Shown: piece by piece, positions 43,401 through 53,210 of the stretch
Numbering within the stretch: position 1 is the first letter of the stretch
Layout: each line of letters begins with the position of its first letter
Source of the DNA: Nephrocerus scutellatus
Taxonomy: Eukaryota; Arthropoda; Insecta; Diptera; Pipunculidae
Reading direction: 5' to 3'
Assembly: GCA_947095585.1 (NCBI GenBank)
Contig: OX352763.1
Span: 46,591,481 to 46,655,480 of the forward strand
Length of the DNA: 64,000 bases
Notes under the pieces: model-generated
What the model saw: only the letters and a program-made list of their open reading frames with translations
Told to the model about the DNA's origin: nothing
The model's database searches: none
Program-made: the position numbers and the translations under genes

Positions 43401-44646
43401 CATTTGATTCAACCGTAGCGCCTCCAAATCCTTTTAATTGTTTAAGTGAAGACTCACGTGCAATGTTTATGGGTGTCGCCGATTGTCGTATTAAAGAGTG
43501 GTCACTGCCTGTATCAACAAATGCATAAGAAATCTGCTCAGCCAACAAAATCTTCTTAAGAATTGGTGGGGTTACATCGTCATTGAAATCATTGTCTATC
43601 TTCGCGACTACACCTTTCGTTGCAACACGACAGTCCTTAGATTCATGACCAACTTTCATGCATTTTCCACATCGTGATTTTCGTTGTGGTTGGGGACACT
43701 TCACAGCTATATGTCCTATCGTATTGCAGTTGTAACATTTTGGACCACGTCGTTCGTTTGATCCACATTCTGCTGCTGCCCTGTAATCGTAACGTGTCGA
43801 TGGGACATTGGTTTGCTGGTTCGTCTGACTTACTGGTATTGTCGATAAATTATCTAACGCCCTTAAGAGTTCGTTGCATGTCATGTGGTTCAAAACCAAC
43901 AAAGTCCTTGCTAACTGGGCATCATTCAACCCATCGATTATGTATGAATTGATTGACAGGTCATCCAATGACCCTCGTCGTCCAATAGTGAGCATCACAT
44001 AGTAATACTCCACCAATGTCTCGTGAGGTCTTCGTTTTCGCTTTATTAATTCCCTGTGAATATCGGCAGAATTAATTCTACAAGGAAAATCTCGTCGGAA
44101 CATACTCACAAAATCAGACAATGATTGGAACACAGGTTGTGCATCCAACCAATCTTTGGCAAAACCTTTCATCTTATGCTGAACTGCGAACAAAACCATT
44201 CCGTCGTTCCACATATACGCGTTTTGCAACTGCTGCACTTTAGCGATAAATTGTTCCGATGTTAGTGACTTTCTCAGTGGGTCATACTCCGGTAATATTC
44301 CGATGATGTCCTGGGAGCTACTTGGAAGTTGCGCTATCACCATTGGCGATTCTGAGGTATTGCTAATACTTGAGATCGGTTGCGGCAGCGTTGAGCACTG
44401 GCCATGCATGCCAAGCCTCATTGTTCCTACCGTTTCTGCCAAACTTGCCACCAAATCCTTCAAATCCGTCATTTGGCTCTGCCATGATTCTAGCTCTTCC
44501 AACTCCTCCGCATCGACCTCATCAGATTCTATTGTTTCCATCAGTGCTGAAATTTTAACTGCCTTCGTTCCACTTAATGGCATATTATATTTCCGCAGAA
44601 GCAAATTAAGCTGTTGAACTTTCAAGGATTGTAGTTTCACCGCCAT
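40417..44646 (-). CDS. Gag-Pol polyprotein with N-terminal SAP-like domain
   Basis: One ORF of 1,409 residues. Residues about 3-40 (LKVQQLNLLLRKYNMPLSGT, then KAVKISAL) fit a SAP DNA-binding motif, unusual at the front of a gag. A retrotransposon gag core follows (about 115-250), then two CCHC knuckles (CYNCNTIGHIAVKC 304-317 and CGKCMKVGHESKDC 326-339), protease with DTGS (378-381), and RT (about 520-690). RNase H starts near 820. Integrase has His1034, Cys1070/Cys1073 and catalytic Asp1103, Asp1161, Glu1198. The RT box reads YVDE (678-681) where YVDD is expected. The acidic tail EDEESGEAE is coded by a purine tract beside the 3' LTR, and about ten last codons come from the LTR. No -1 frameshift separates gag from pol. 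Confidence 0.93.
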   Translation of the reverse strand: MAVKLQSLKVQQLNLLLRKYNMPLSGTKAVKISALMETIESDEVDAEELEELESWQSQMTDLKDLVASLAETVGTMRLGMHGQCSTLPQPISSISNTSESPMVIAQLPSSSQDIIGILPEYDPLRKSLTSEQFIAKVQQLQNAYMWNDGMVLFAVQHKMKGFAKDWLDAQPVFQSLSDFVSMFRRDFPCRINSADIHRELIKRKRRPHETLVEYYYVMLTIGRRGSLDDLSINSYIIDGLNDAQLARTLLVLNHMTCNELLRALDNLSTIPVSQTNQQTNVPSTRYDYRAAAECGSNERRGPKCYNCNTIGHIAVKCPQPQRKSRCGKCMKVGHESKDCRVATKGVVAKIDNDFNDDVTPPILKKILLAEQISYAFVDTGSDHSLIRQSATPINIARESSLKQLKGFGGATVESNETIVTEIQLDKQKIMIVFHIVPDSVLPYDILLGRDVLCRKDNRMVIESGVLQIQTVEDQPFNIDKQLDELDRKVIQSLIIDFKECFAEDISHLGRCKTTEMVIEVTTDKPIVGKRYQVPFAQRETLSEIVDNLRVHDIIRRSTSPHAASVVLVKKANGESRMCVDYRALNAVTIKKQFPMPIVEEQLSQLSGNKYFTTLDMTAGYYQIPLKEECKKFTAFITPEGLFEHNVMPFGLVNAPMYFQEMIVQVIQGLENRKNVISYVDEVIIATKTVQHGLNVMRELFNALKMIGVTLRPSKCVFMSTTVNFLGHMISAAGLLPGKEKSRCIDEFPMPSNVTGVRQFLGITGFFRKFVDGYSILAKPLTKLLKNDTTFEWNSEQMEAFNQLKTAITSAPILVLFDGKKQHEVHTDASALGLAGVLFQYEADEEMKPVFYYSRQCSEAEGRYASHELEVLAIVETLERFRIYLLGSHFRVITDCNAVATTKATTPLPPRIARWWLKLQEFNFECIHRPGSKMHHVDGMSRSPTLPPKETTTVAENILKIFSYDNDWVFTMQMQDNTIQEIVKILKGKDVENSAMATQTKADYIIKTGRLHRKVKDELKLVVPQQIRWRITKACHDDIGHFGIEKTIERITKSFWFKRIRRYVKSYIASCPECCLNKAKGGKTEGQLHLIDVLPIPFRSVNVDHLGPFPKSKRGNAYIIVLVCSFSKFVVLRALRNTKTAPVISMLQEVMFVFGQPLRLTSDRGTAFTSKEFENFMTKYGIQHVKTAVRTPRANGQAERVNKTVLNALKCSTPEAKEWDAVLQGLQWSINSQRNSTTKFSPNELVFNFNPRDVSQNRVIQALHDDLCEEPVDALIKKEEAVRNIARAQSVWKERFDSKHRQPYQYAEGDLVVIDHVPQATGDSHKLDPAYKGPYVVTKVLNFDRYIVEDLPDKPRTQKRYSNVMSSDHMKPWCRMDPNIGRDDNDTNSSSEDEESGEAELSPTMATRAK
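40449..40480 (-). other. Polypurine tract overlapping the gag-pol ORF
   Basis: GAGGAGTCAGGAGAGG on the - strand, just before the 3' LTR, is the only purine-rich tract in the right place. It also encodes part of the acidic C-terminus. Confidence 0.55.
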
Positions 44647-44875
44647 TTTCCTTGTTTGGTTTTCTGTGCCGCTATTCTGGAACTAACTGTCTGTCTGGCT
44701 TTACTTTTTTTTACAGCTATTAGTGTTATTCGTTTTCGCTTGACTCGTATTAATTGCGTCGTTTGCAGTTCGCGTCGTTTTTGTTGTTGCCTACCGTCGC
44801 TGCTTTTCGTTGCAGAACACTGAAGCACTCGTAACAAATAAACCAACTTTTCTTTTGCAATTTTTGGATTTTCGT

Positions 44876-44888
44876 ATCCCACTTCTGA
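44876..44888 (-). other. Primer-binding-site candidate lacking TGG
   Basis: Three bases after the 5' LTR the - strand reads TCAGAAGTGGGAT. This equals the inner part of the tRNA-Leu-type site at 1323-1340 but without the usual TGGTG start. Confidence 0.45.
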
Positions 44889-44891
44889 ATT

Positions 44892-45086
44892 TGTCAAGAT
44901 GTTTTATTAATCAAGAAAACAATTTTATTAAAAACTCATTACAATTAATAGATGTAACTTTTAAAAAAGAAATAATGTCCGCATCAAATTTATTACGCGT
45001 CGCCGTTCCTGACTTGTCACAGACTGCTCGCCTGTAGTCGTCATGATGACAGCTCTACTTCGCCCGCGTTGCCATTGTCGGTGACA
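44892..45086 (-). repeat. Mag-like element 5' LTR (195 bp)
   Basis: Partner of 40254-40448, identical except for one base in GTCGTC(A/G)TGATGAC. It should contain the promoter for the genomic RNA; no clear TATA box was identified. Confidence 0.95.
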
Positions 45087-45186
45087 TATTTAATAAATGA
45101 TATTTAATAAAACAGCTTACGAGCACTTCATCCTTCAACCTTCATCCTTCAGGAAGTTGTGAACGGCTAATTTGAAGGCCTGCAGA
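45087..45186 (-). other. LINE 3' untranslated region
   Basis: Sequence downstream of the RT stop, rich in CTTCATCCTT repeats on the + strand, cut by the mag-like insertion before its poly(A). Confidence 0.6.
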
Positions 45187-47131
45187 TTATACGATTCGGG
45201 AAACAAGGGCTCGACCAATTGATTCCACATCGAAGAGACTCTCGGAAAAAAGGAAAAGGAAGTGTTGGGTTCTACATGAAAAAAGTTTTAAGGCAAACCT
45301 ATGTTGATTGGTCCTTAAACGAGTGTTTACGTTGCTGACAAAAGGACCTGGAACTAGAGAACGGGTTTCTAAAGAACATTTACCGTTGTAAAATTTGTAG
45401 AAAACAGATAAAGCTCCTACATTTCGTCTGTGCTCCAAAGTATCAAGAGACGAAGTAATGGTTACATCGTTTATCAAACGAATAACTCTATTTTGAACTC
45501 CATCAAGATGAACCAAATGCGATCTAGGAGCCCCACCCCACACATATGAATTAAATTCTAACATTGGTCTAACATAAGATTTATACAATCTTAATACTTC
45601 AGAGGGAGTGAAGTAGAAGTTACAACGTCTTATGAAGCCTAAACATTGGCTAGCTCTTTTTGAAATTTTTAAAAATATGATTCTTCCAGGAAAGATCACT
45701 TGATACTTTTAAACCTAACAACTTAAGTGAATCTGATCTCGCAATATGGGCACCATTTATAACAGGTGAAACGTAATGTTGAACTGTCTTCTGAGAAAAA
45801 AGACAAGACTGAAATTTATTTGGGTTAAATTCTACTCTATTAGAAATGCCCCAATCGAGAAAGACTTGAATATTCGACAGAATAGTCAAATTCATTAATT
45901 CACGCGAACCAATCAAGCGAGAATTGCATTCTTTTTGACTGACAAACTCAATGGAAGCCGATAATGTTGTATCATCAGCAAAAGAATGGATATCACAGGT
46001 TGTAGAAGACAACAGAGACAACAGGTCGTTGATATATATCAAGAAGAGCGTGGGCGACAAGGATGACCCTTGAGGTACGCCAGCATTGATCCCATGTGAA
46101 TCTGAAGATATACCATTTAATACAACTTTTATTTTACGGTTCCATAAATAATACTCAATCCATGTAGTAAGAGAGGAGTGTAAGTTCAGCGCACGAATCT
46201 TATTAATAAGACAATCATGCCATATTCTATCAAAAGCTTTAGCAATATCTAAGGAAACAACGCTTGATTCACCTAGGTTTTCAATGATTCGCTCCAAGCA
46301 ATGAGTCATGCACGTCATGAGTTCACCTGAAGAGCGATTTTTACGAAATCCATACTGCACATCGGATAAAAGAACATTCGAATCCAGATATTTCATTAGT
46401 CTGAAATTAACGATAGATTCCAGTACCTTCGATAGAACCGACAACAATGCAATAGGACGGTAGTTCGTAGGTGCCGATTTATCACCTATTTTTGGAACGG
46501 GTTGAATATTTGCTATTTTCCAAATTGATTGAAAAACACCTGTCTTCATTGAGAGATGAAACAATTTGCTAAGCGGTTTTGCCAAAGTATGATGACATCT
46601 TTTCAATACTATTGGCGGAATACCGTCGGGGCCAGTCGCTTTATTGGTGTCAAGTTCTTTCAGAATCTTTGAAACAACCCGTTTCCGTAAATAGATTTTA
46701 GACATACCTGGACCTAGATTTGGGAGAATTGGAGGGCTTTGGTTAGTTAAAGGAAGGGTAGAAGCACCAGCGAAATGAGAAGCTAAAAGATTAGCTTTCT
46801 CAATATCAGTTCTATAATGAATACCATTAAGAAATAAAGAAGGAATAGACGAATTATTGTCTGCAAAGTTTCTTTTAACCAATGCAGCAAACGACCAAAA
46901 GCTTCGACTGTTTGAATCAGAATTCAAAATTTTTCGCATGCTATCTCGAATCTTATGGTCATATTTTATTTTTGACCTTTTCAATATAGCGTTTGATCTG
47001 TTTCTAGCTATTCGAAACTTTACAAGGTTTTCTTCAGAAGTGCAATTAACGTAGACCAAATGGGCTGCTTTTTTACACGCGACTGCTGACCTACATTTTT
47101 CGTAAACCATTTATTCTTACGAGTATTGTTT
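45187..47131 (-). pseudogene. Jockey-like LINE reverse transcriptase
   Basis: A 486-codon frame (45650-47110) holds ATGPDGIPPIVLKRC (about 46640), NIQPVPKIGDKSAPTNYRPI (about 46500), SVVSLDIAKAFDRIWHDCL (motif A, about 46260), AGVPQGSSLSPTLF (about 46080) and IHSFADDTTLSAS (motif C, about 45990). One frameshift near 45670-45695 shifts the C-terminal domain (CLGFIRRCNFYFTP..., 45187-45699) out of frame. With that exception the RT is open and its catalytic residues are intact, so this copy was active relatively recently. Confidence 0.88.
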
Positions 47132-47132
47132 T

Positions 47133-48018
47133 TTAAATTCTCTATATCAACTTCACTTGCCCGTGGGTCGGTCGTCGGTCGTCGGTCGTCGGTCGTCTGT
47201 CGTGGATTCTTGCGATCAATTTTAAACCCACTTCCCATGGCCCGATTTTATTGAAATTTTGCACACATGTGTATTTCCGGAGACAACACATTCTATTAAA
47301 TTTTGAGGCCCCTCGGGCTGCGGGGTCGGGGGGCTCCCATATAAAAAATTTTAAAAAATTTACCCGATTTTCAAATTTTACACACATGTGTATACCCAAT
47401 AAACAATACTTTTTCGAAATTTTGGTAGTGATCGGGTCCCGGGTTCGGCTGCAAGGCTCTTATAGATTTTTTAAATATCTATACTGGCATCAGATATTCG
47501 TCGCCCTTTATCGACTGTGTGCGGTGTGTGCTGCGCAGTCGGCTGCGCTGCATGGTGTTGGTGGTAGAGAGAGAGAGAAATCTTAGCTCACGCACAAATG
47601 AACCCAGCAAATGAAACGAGACATAAATGTTTTATGCTTAATTCAACTTACATTTTTATTTACCGAATTTTATTTTTATTGATGTCGTTTTTTGTTGTCG
47701 ATATCAACTTACAGATAGAACAACAAGTTTTCGTAATATTCTGTCATTTCGCGTTTTCATAAATTAGTTCAGAGCAGTCAAAGAGTTCTCAAGATAAATT
47801 TTCGTGTTTCTTATTTGCTCAGAGTATGAGCGTGCTCTAATTGCTCAGAATAAAATGATCTGAGCATTTTCAATTTTAACATCTGATGTCAAATGTCTGT
47901 TTCGATGATTTTCTCCTATAATAAAAAAAATGGCCCAGGATCGAGGGGCTCCCATATCAATTTCTGTGATTAGAGAATTTAGATGAAAAATTTTAATTTT
48001 TATAGGTTGTTTTTTTTT
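47133..48018 (-). mobile_element. Helentron-like repeat copy J inside the LINE
   Basis: A complete - strand copy (ends TTAAATTCTCTATATCAAC at 47133 and GGTTGTTTTTTTTT at 48018) with the shared core and a GGTCGGTCGTCGGTCGTCGG tract. It splits the LINE between endonuclease and RT within a run of T/A, with no obvious target duplication. It is close in sequence to copy F. Confidence 0.8.
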
Positions 48019-48650
48019 AAATGAAGAAGGAATGCAATTTTTCATTCCTAGCAAAATGGTAGACGTGATAAGTAGAGATGCTTCATCAGCATTATTGCTG
48101 GAAAAGCAGGTTGACCAATCAAATGAGCTATAAAATTGCTTCAGGTGCTCCCAGTTTGCATTTTTATAGTGCCAGAGTAGCATTTTATGAGTAGGCTCTA
48201 TAATGGCTGGTGTTAATGAAAATTTGGCTACTACCAAAGCATGGTCAGAAAGTCCTAATGGAGCAGATACATCAATTGAATATTTCATTGGCATAGAAGT
48301 TAGAAATAACTCTAAAAGGTGAGGTGATTGACCAGAAGTATCGGGATACCTAGTTGGCTTATCAACGAGTTGGGTGAGAAGGTTAATACTTGAAAAAAGT
48401 TCTGCAGTTTCACCAGAACTATCTCTACCATTCGAATAGGTCAACCATGAATCATTGTGGACATTAAAATCGCCCAAGACAACCAATTCTGAAAATGGTG
48501 AGGATTGGTAAATTTTGTCTATAGTTTCTGATAAATAATTAAACTCAATTTTAATGTCAAAAGGTGACAAATTAGGACTACGATAAATAGAACAAATTAT
48601 CATCGAATGGTTTGAAATTTTAATTTCAATCCATATCGTATTGAACATGG
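48019..48650 (-). pseudogene. Jockey-like LINE endonuclease fragment
   Basis: Open on the - strand with SIYRSPNLSPFD (about 48590), LVVLGDFNVHNDSWL (about 48480), LTSMPMKYSIDVSAP (about 48300) and LGLSDHALVVAKF (His of the catalytic SDH, about 48250). It ends IPSSFKKK where copy J interrupts. It is the C-terminal two thirds of an AP-like endonuclease, truncated at its 5' end against the gypsy LTR remnant. Confidence 0.85.
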
Positions 48651-48652
48651 GA

Positions 48653-48948
48653 TTACAACTAATGATACTTATATGTAATGAGTCATCTTCTAAAATAGAC
48701 TACATGTTCAATCATGTTCGTTTACAAAAACCAGGCAAACCGCACAAACCGGTTTGACTACTTGTTTGACCAGTACACAATAATTCAAACTTGCCGGCGG
48801 TTACATTTCAAATTTCAAATAATCTAATACTGTTAGCGCCTAAAAGTATGCAATTGAAAGTGCTTATTTTTAGTATGCAGTATTTACATTGGTATTTATC
48901 TTAGGATTCTAATTCTATTATATGCTCTACTAACTACTTCTCGTAACA
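48653..48948 (-). repeat. Partial 5' LTR of the outer gypsy element
   Basis: Matches 34433-34695 with a 35-bp block (about 48762-48796) that the 3' LTR lacks, and ends TCTCGTAACA, followed by ATAT. Confidence 0.8.
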
Positions 48949-49339
48949 ATATATTTACGTTTATAGATTTAAAATTTTATTGAAAGCAGCTCCCAATGAT
49001 TGTCGAACCATTGTAAACTGGTAGAATAGATAGTATAATTATTCGTATTTCGTTATCGTGCATCTCAGGCATTTTTATGTTCTAACTAGCTGATTACCCG
49101 GCGTTGCCCAGGTATTTATTTATCCCAAGATTATCTTAGGCTTTGTTATGAAAAGAAAGAACTCTATTTAAAAAGTAAAATCAATGTAATTTTTTATTCA
49201 CAAAATAAATATTTTAAGGTAAAAGAACACTTCACAAATTATAAAGAAACATTTTTTTTAAATCTACTAAAATAAAAGTTTAACAGAAAACTTGATTATA
49301 AAAAAAATCTTACTGGAAATTGCAATCGTTTAAAGTTAA

Positions 49340-51727
49340 AAGTGTTTCAACTCAGAGTGAGTTTGATGCACTGACTGATTCAATCTAAAGAATTTATAAA
49401 AAGCATGAAATCGTTATTGCGGGCGATTTCAATGTACACAATTCTGGGTGGCTTCGCCATTCTGGCCAGATAACACCCGAAGGAAGGTGTGTTGAGTTAT
49501 TTGCTGAGTTCAATCACCTTACTCAGCTTGTAAATGAGCCTACCCGAATACCTGACATTGCATATCATTCCGCTAACACCCTTGACTTGTTCCTTACCTC
49601 TCGTCCTGAGAAATACTCCGTAAATGTATTATCGCCTCTAGGCTCGTCAGACCATTGTGTAGTATCAGCTAATTTCTCGTTAATAAACCACGTAGTTAGA
49701 GAAAAAACTCCCAAAAAAATAGTATGGCATTACGAGAAAGCCAATTGGGACGGCCTTAACAACTTCTTTGGGAGAACTAACTGGTCGCTATTTTTTCGTG
49801 ATAGCAACGTGGATGCCGCCGCTGATGCAATCACAAACATCGTATGAAATTGAAATTGGTATGAAAAAGTTTATTCCTTTCAGGAATAAATCTATCAAAT
49901 CAAAGGAAGATGGATGGTATGACTTGAGCTGTAAAGAGGCTTCTAGGATTAGAGAGGTCTGCTTTCGGTTTTACAAAGCAAACCCTACCGAGGAAAACCG
50001 AAAAAAGTTTAAACGAGCAAGAAATGATTGCAATGCCCATCTTCGGCGAGTCAAATTCGCCTGCGACCGAAAATTAAAGCAAAAAATACTACAATGTCCC
50101 AAAGGTAGTAAAAATTTTTGGTCTTTCGTGAAAAGAATCAAAAATACAGCCTCGTCGTCGATTCCAACGCTCATTTATAATGACATTCCAGTTGTCAGCT
50201 CTATAGACAAGGCCAATCTGTTTGCTGCGCATTTTGCAGCTAGCTCTACGCTTCCAGATTGTGCATTGCCGCCTCCTGCACCTCAGAATATTGAACACTC
50301 TATGGGACAGATATTTTTTCGTACTCGTGCAGTTGCTAGAGTTTTAAATGATCTCAACACTCACAAATCCGCTGGGCCAGATGGTATTTCTCCACTAGTT
50401 CTAAAGAGGTGTTCTTCCAAGCTGGCATTACCATTGCGTAAGCTTTTCCATCTATCCTACTCTTCTGGACTCTTCCCGAGAAGTTGGAAAACTGCATTTG
50501 TCCAGCCAATACCCAAAAAAGGCGAGCCGTCGTCTCCTTCTTCGTACCGACCCATAGCACTTACATCCATTCTTTCCAAGGTCATGGAAACGCTGATCAA
50601 TTATCAGCTCAAGAAATATCTTGAAACCAACGAAATCCTTAGTGACCGGCAGTATGGACGGTTTCAAGTCTGAAATACACCACATAAATGCTGGCGTTCC
50701 CCAGGGCTCTGTTCTGTCCCCGACACTCTTTCTCATTTTTATTAATGATCTCTTATCTGTGACTTCTAATCCAATTCACTCTTTCGCTGACGACAGCACT
50801 CTCAGCTTCTCATATAAGTTTGAGGAACGTCCCTCCACCTCTGATGTGGAACTCAAACAACTTTGTATGTTAAGCTCGTTAAGTTCTGACCTTGACAGCA
50901 TAATACAATAGGGAGAAATCAATCGAGTAGAATTTAACGCTTCCAAAACCCAATGCTGTCTCCTGTCGTCCAAGCGAATCCTTAACCCCATGCCATTATC
51001 CATGAATCACACTTGCATCGAGGAAACTGAAAATCTCGCAATTCTCGGTATGTGCGTTAACGACAAGCTTCGTCGGAATGACCACATATTTACCGTCGCC
51101 AAAAACGCTGCGAAATGTTTAGGTTTTCTAGCCAGGTGCAAGAAATATTTCACTCCCTCTGATCTGGCTACCATATACAAGGCTTTTATTCGCCCAAAAC
51201 TTGAGTACAATTGCCATATCTGGTCTGGTGTGCCTAAGACTATTTTGCATCAGCTAGACAGAATACAAAACCGCGCGATAAAACTTATCGGTGACGAAAA
51301 TATAGCGAAATCAATAGATTCGCTTGAACACCGCAGGAAGGTTTCCTGCTTGTCACTGTTTTATCGCTTCTTCTACCAGCGGTGCTCAAGAGAAATAGCT
51401 AGCTGCATGCCACCTCTCCTTGAATTCAACCGCAATACCCGTGGCGCTCTAAATGCTCATCAGTTTACCCTCAAGCCCATCTTCGGACGTACAGTTAAAT
51501 TCAGGGATTCGTTCTTAAGCCGTACAACACGTATGTGGAATGCTCTGCCAAGCTCTGTCTTCCCACATCACTATGATCCACAGGCATTCAAAACACAAGC
51601 TCATAGACATCTCCTCTTTTCTCCTCCTCTTCCTTAACGCCCACGCTGTGCCAAGCATATAGCCGAGCATTATAAGGGTGCGAACCCCTTGAAGCGTGCG
51701 CGAATTATAAAAAAAAAAAAAAAAAAA
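49340..51727 (+). mobile_element. Jockey-like LINE, 5'-truncated, poly(A)-tailed
   Basis: Runs from mid-endonuclease to a 19-base A-run (51709-51727). It is related to, but distinct from, the LINE at 45087-48650, and close to the relic at 61742-63080. It sits inside the Helitron sequence. Confidence 0.85.
49345..51637 (+). pseudogene. LINE endonuclease and reverse transcriptase, internally deleted
   Basis: Reading order: EIVIAGDFNVHNSGWL (about 49410), LTSRPEKYSVNV and GSSDHCVVSANF (endonuclease, to about 49690); then SAGPDGISPLVLKRC (about 50375), FVQPIPKKGEPSSPSSYRPI (about 50500) and ILSDRQYG (about 50640). The frame then jumps to INAGVPQGSVLSPTLF (about 50690) and IHSFADDSTLSFS (about 50780). 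The part carrying RT motif A (the AFD-x-I/V-W-H region) is deleted, and a frameshift (about 49845) and a stop (50909) add to the damage. The C-terminal domain is open (50990-51637). Confidence 0.88.
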
Positions 51728-51728
51728 G

Positions 51729-53210
51729 ATCCGTCGAAATGAGTGGTATCCGTGGTATAAAAACTGTTTCACCCTCTCCCTTTCCAGTTATTATAGTAGC
51801 TTCAATTACATTGCCCATCATCTTTTTTACGCACAACCTTGTTCCGTTGCACAGTTTTGGCGAATCAAGATTACGTAGTAAAATAATTGAAGATCCCACT
51901 TTGAGTAAAAGACGATGTGGTGGCAATCTAGCCAAATCAAGTGAGTTTAGGAATTCGGGTGGGAAATTAACGACCTCATCGGCATCTACTACAGTATCGA
52001 TAGACTTGTATTCAGTGACTACGCCACTCTCTCAGAGTGGCGTCAAGTGCCTCGAGAGCTTTCTTATGAGCCATAGTGCATTCATCCCATACGATTATTT
52101 AACATGTCCTGAGCACTTGCGCCCGACCACTTGTTTTGCTAATGTCGCAGGTAGCGTTTTCCTGCCTGGCGATGTCAAGCGGCAACTTAAGTGCAGAATT
52201 GGCTGTCCTGCCTCCTTCCAATAATTTCGATGCAATCCCTGAAGAGGCGATGGCAAGAGCAACTTCTCCGTGAGCCCTGATTTCAGCAAGAATTAAATTG
52301 GTTAAAAATGTTTTTCCTGTGCCCCCAGAAGCATCTAGAAAAATTATACCACCTTGTTTCGCTAACTGATCCATGATAATTTGATATGTTTTTTTTTATC
52401 TTGATTTAAAAGTGGTTGATTTTCCGCAACGTATGCACTTAGCTCTTCGGTGTTGTAGCTCTTTTCACGTATGTAATCTGCGTGAACGACGTCTTGGCGG
52501 TCTCGTTTTGGAGCAGGTAGGCCGAGCTGCAGTAATGTTTTATTGATCATCGACATACATTTGTCCTCAAGGATAATCAAAGTTTTGTTGTAAATGTCCG
52601 GACCAAACGTGATTTCCAAAGTCGGATTATCTCTCCGGACTTTTGCTAGTATATCCTCACTTAGGGCTTCATTATATTTTTCCAATAAAGTATTTGGATT
52701 CGATGGACTGCATGTAGTCAATGTTATAGCAAAAAAAAATTTTATTTGCTCTGGAAGAGAGATCATTTCGGCTTCTCGCAATGTAAAATCCCAGTGCTCC
52801 CTGGTCTCCTTCCAGCAATCCCAATTTCTGACAGGCTTCTCTAAATGTCTGGCATACTTCTCCGTTTACTGTTCTTAGCTCTGCGAAAGATCTTGGTCCT
52901 CGAATTGTGTGAAGAAGCATCCTTAAGAAATAACATTCGGCGTTATTGGGGTGAACTGTGTACACTCGACCCAAAGCGTCACTCGCGACTACATCATGTC
53001 CAGGAACGGGCTGTTCAACTTTTTTCTTCTATAGAAAACTTTTCTCGATTGACTCCATGTGTAATATCGAGGTATCTCAGGATACAACAAAGTCTTTGCG
53101 AAAGGGATCCTGCTGACAGAGTTGAAAAAATGCTGTTAATGTTGTGTTTGGTGGCTGATCAACCACTGCATGGGCGCTCTCTGTTGTGAAATAAACTCTC
53201 TGACTATTTT
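51729..53210 (-). pseudogene. Helitron Pif1-like helicase
   Basis: The - strand shows LGRVYTVHPNNAECYFLRML and IRGPRSFAELRTVNG (about 52900, the N-terminal helicase lead). LDASGGTGKTFLTN (Walker A, about 52330), ASSGIASKLLEGGRTANSAL (about 52230) and, past a frame break, a C-terminal part with [12 protein letters not shown] (about 51850) and [13 protein letters not shown] (about 51770) follow. Intact relatives continue to a KAQGQ-type motif, which is lost because the LINE is inserted here; the central helicase motifs between about 52100 and 52030 are also deleted. Pif1-type helicases unwind DNA during rolling-circle transposition. Inactive. Confidence 0.85.

Larger units (their letters stand above)
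40254..45086 (-). mobile_element. Young mag-like Ty3/gypsy retrotransposon with SAP domain
   Basis: The complete element is 4,833 bp. It has 195-bp LTRs (40254-40448 and 44892-45086) that differ at one base by eye (40404 G against 45042 A region), and TATT on each side (40250-40253 and 45087-45090) as a 4-bp target duplication. It carries one uninterrupted gag-pol ORF of 1,409 codons. Near-identical LTRs and the intact frame show a recent insertion, younger than the LINE that it interrupts. Confidence 0.95.
40237..48650 (-). mobile_element. Jockey-like LINE interrupted by two insertions
   Basis: The LINE reads from endonuclease (48648 downward) through RT to a poly(A) tail (T-run at 40237-40248 on the + strand). 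It is interrupted by Helentron-like copy J (47133-48018) and, near its 3' end, by the mag-like element (40254-45086). It is 5'-truncated within the endonuclease. I could not find a target duplication. Confidence 0.75.
34080..48948 (-). mobile_element. Ty3/gypsy-like retrotransposon with nested insertions
   Basis: The outer element has a complete 3' LTR (34080-34695), polypurine tract, integrase, RNase H, RT, protease and gag on the - strand up to 39827. A partial 5' LTR lies at 48653-48948. ATAT directly precedes 34080 and directly follows 48948, as expected for a 4-bp target duplication. Between 39828 and 48652 lie an unassigned segment, a jockey-like LINE and a mag-like element. The U5/R part of the 5' LTR and the primer-binding site are missing, so the middle was rearranged as well as inserted into. 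Confidence 0.7.

Noticed and set aside
40417..44646. A 1,409-codon host gene
   Set aside because: It is framed by 195-bp LTRs and a target duplication and has gag, protease, RT, RNase H and integrase, so it is a retrotransposon.
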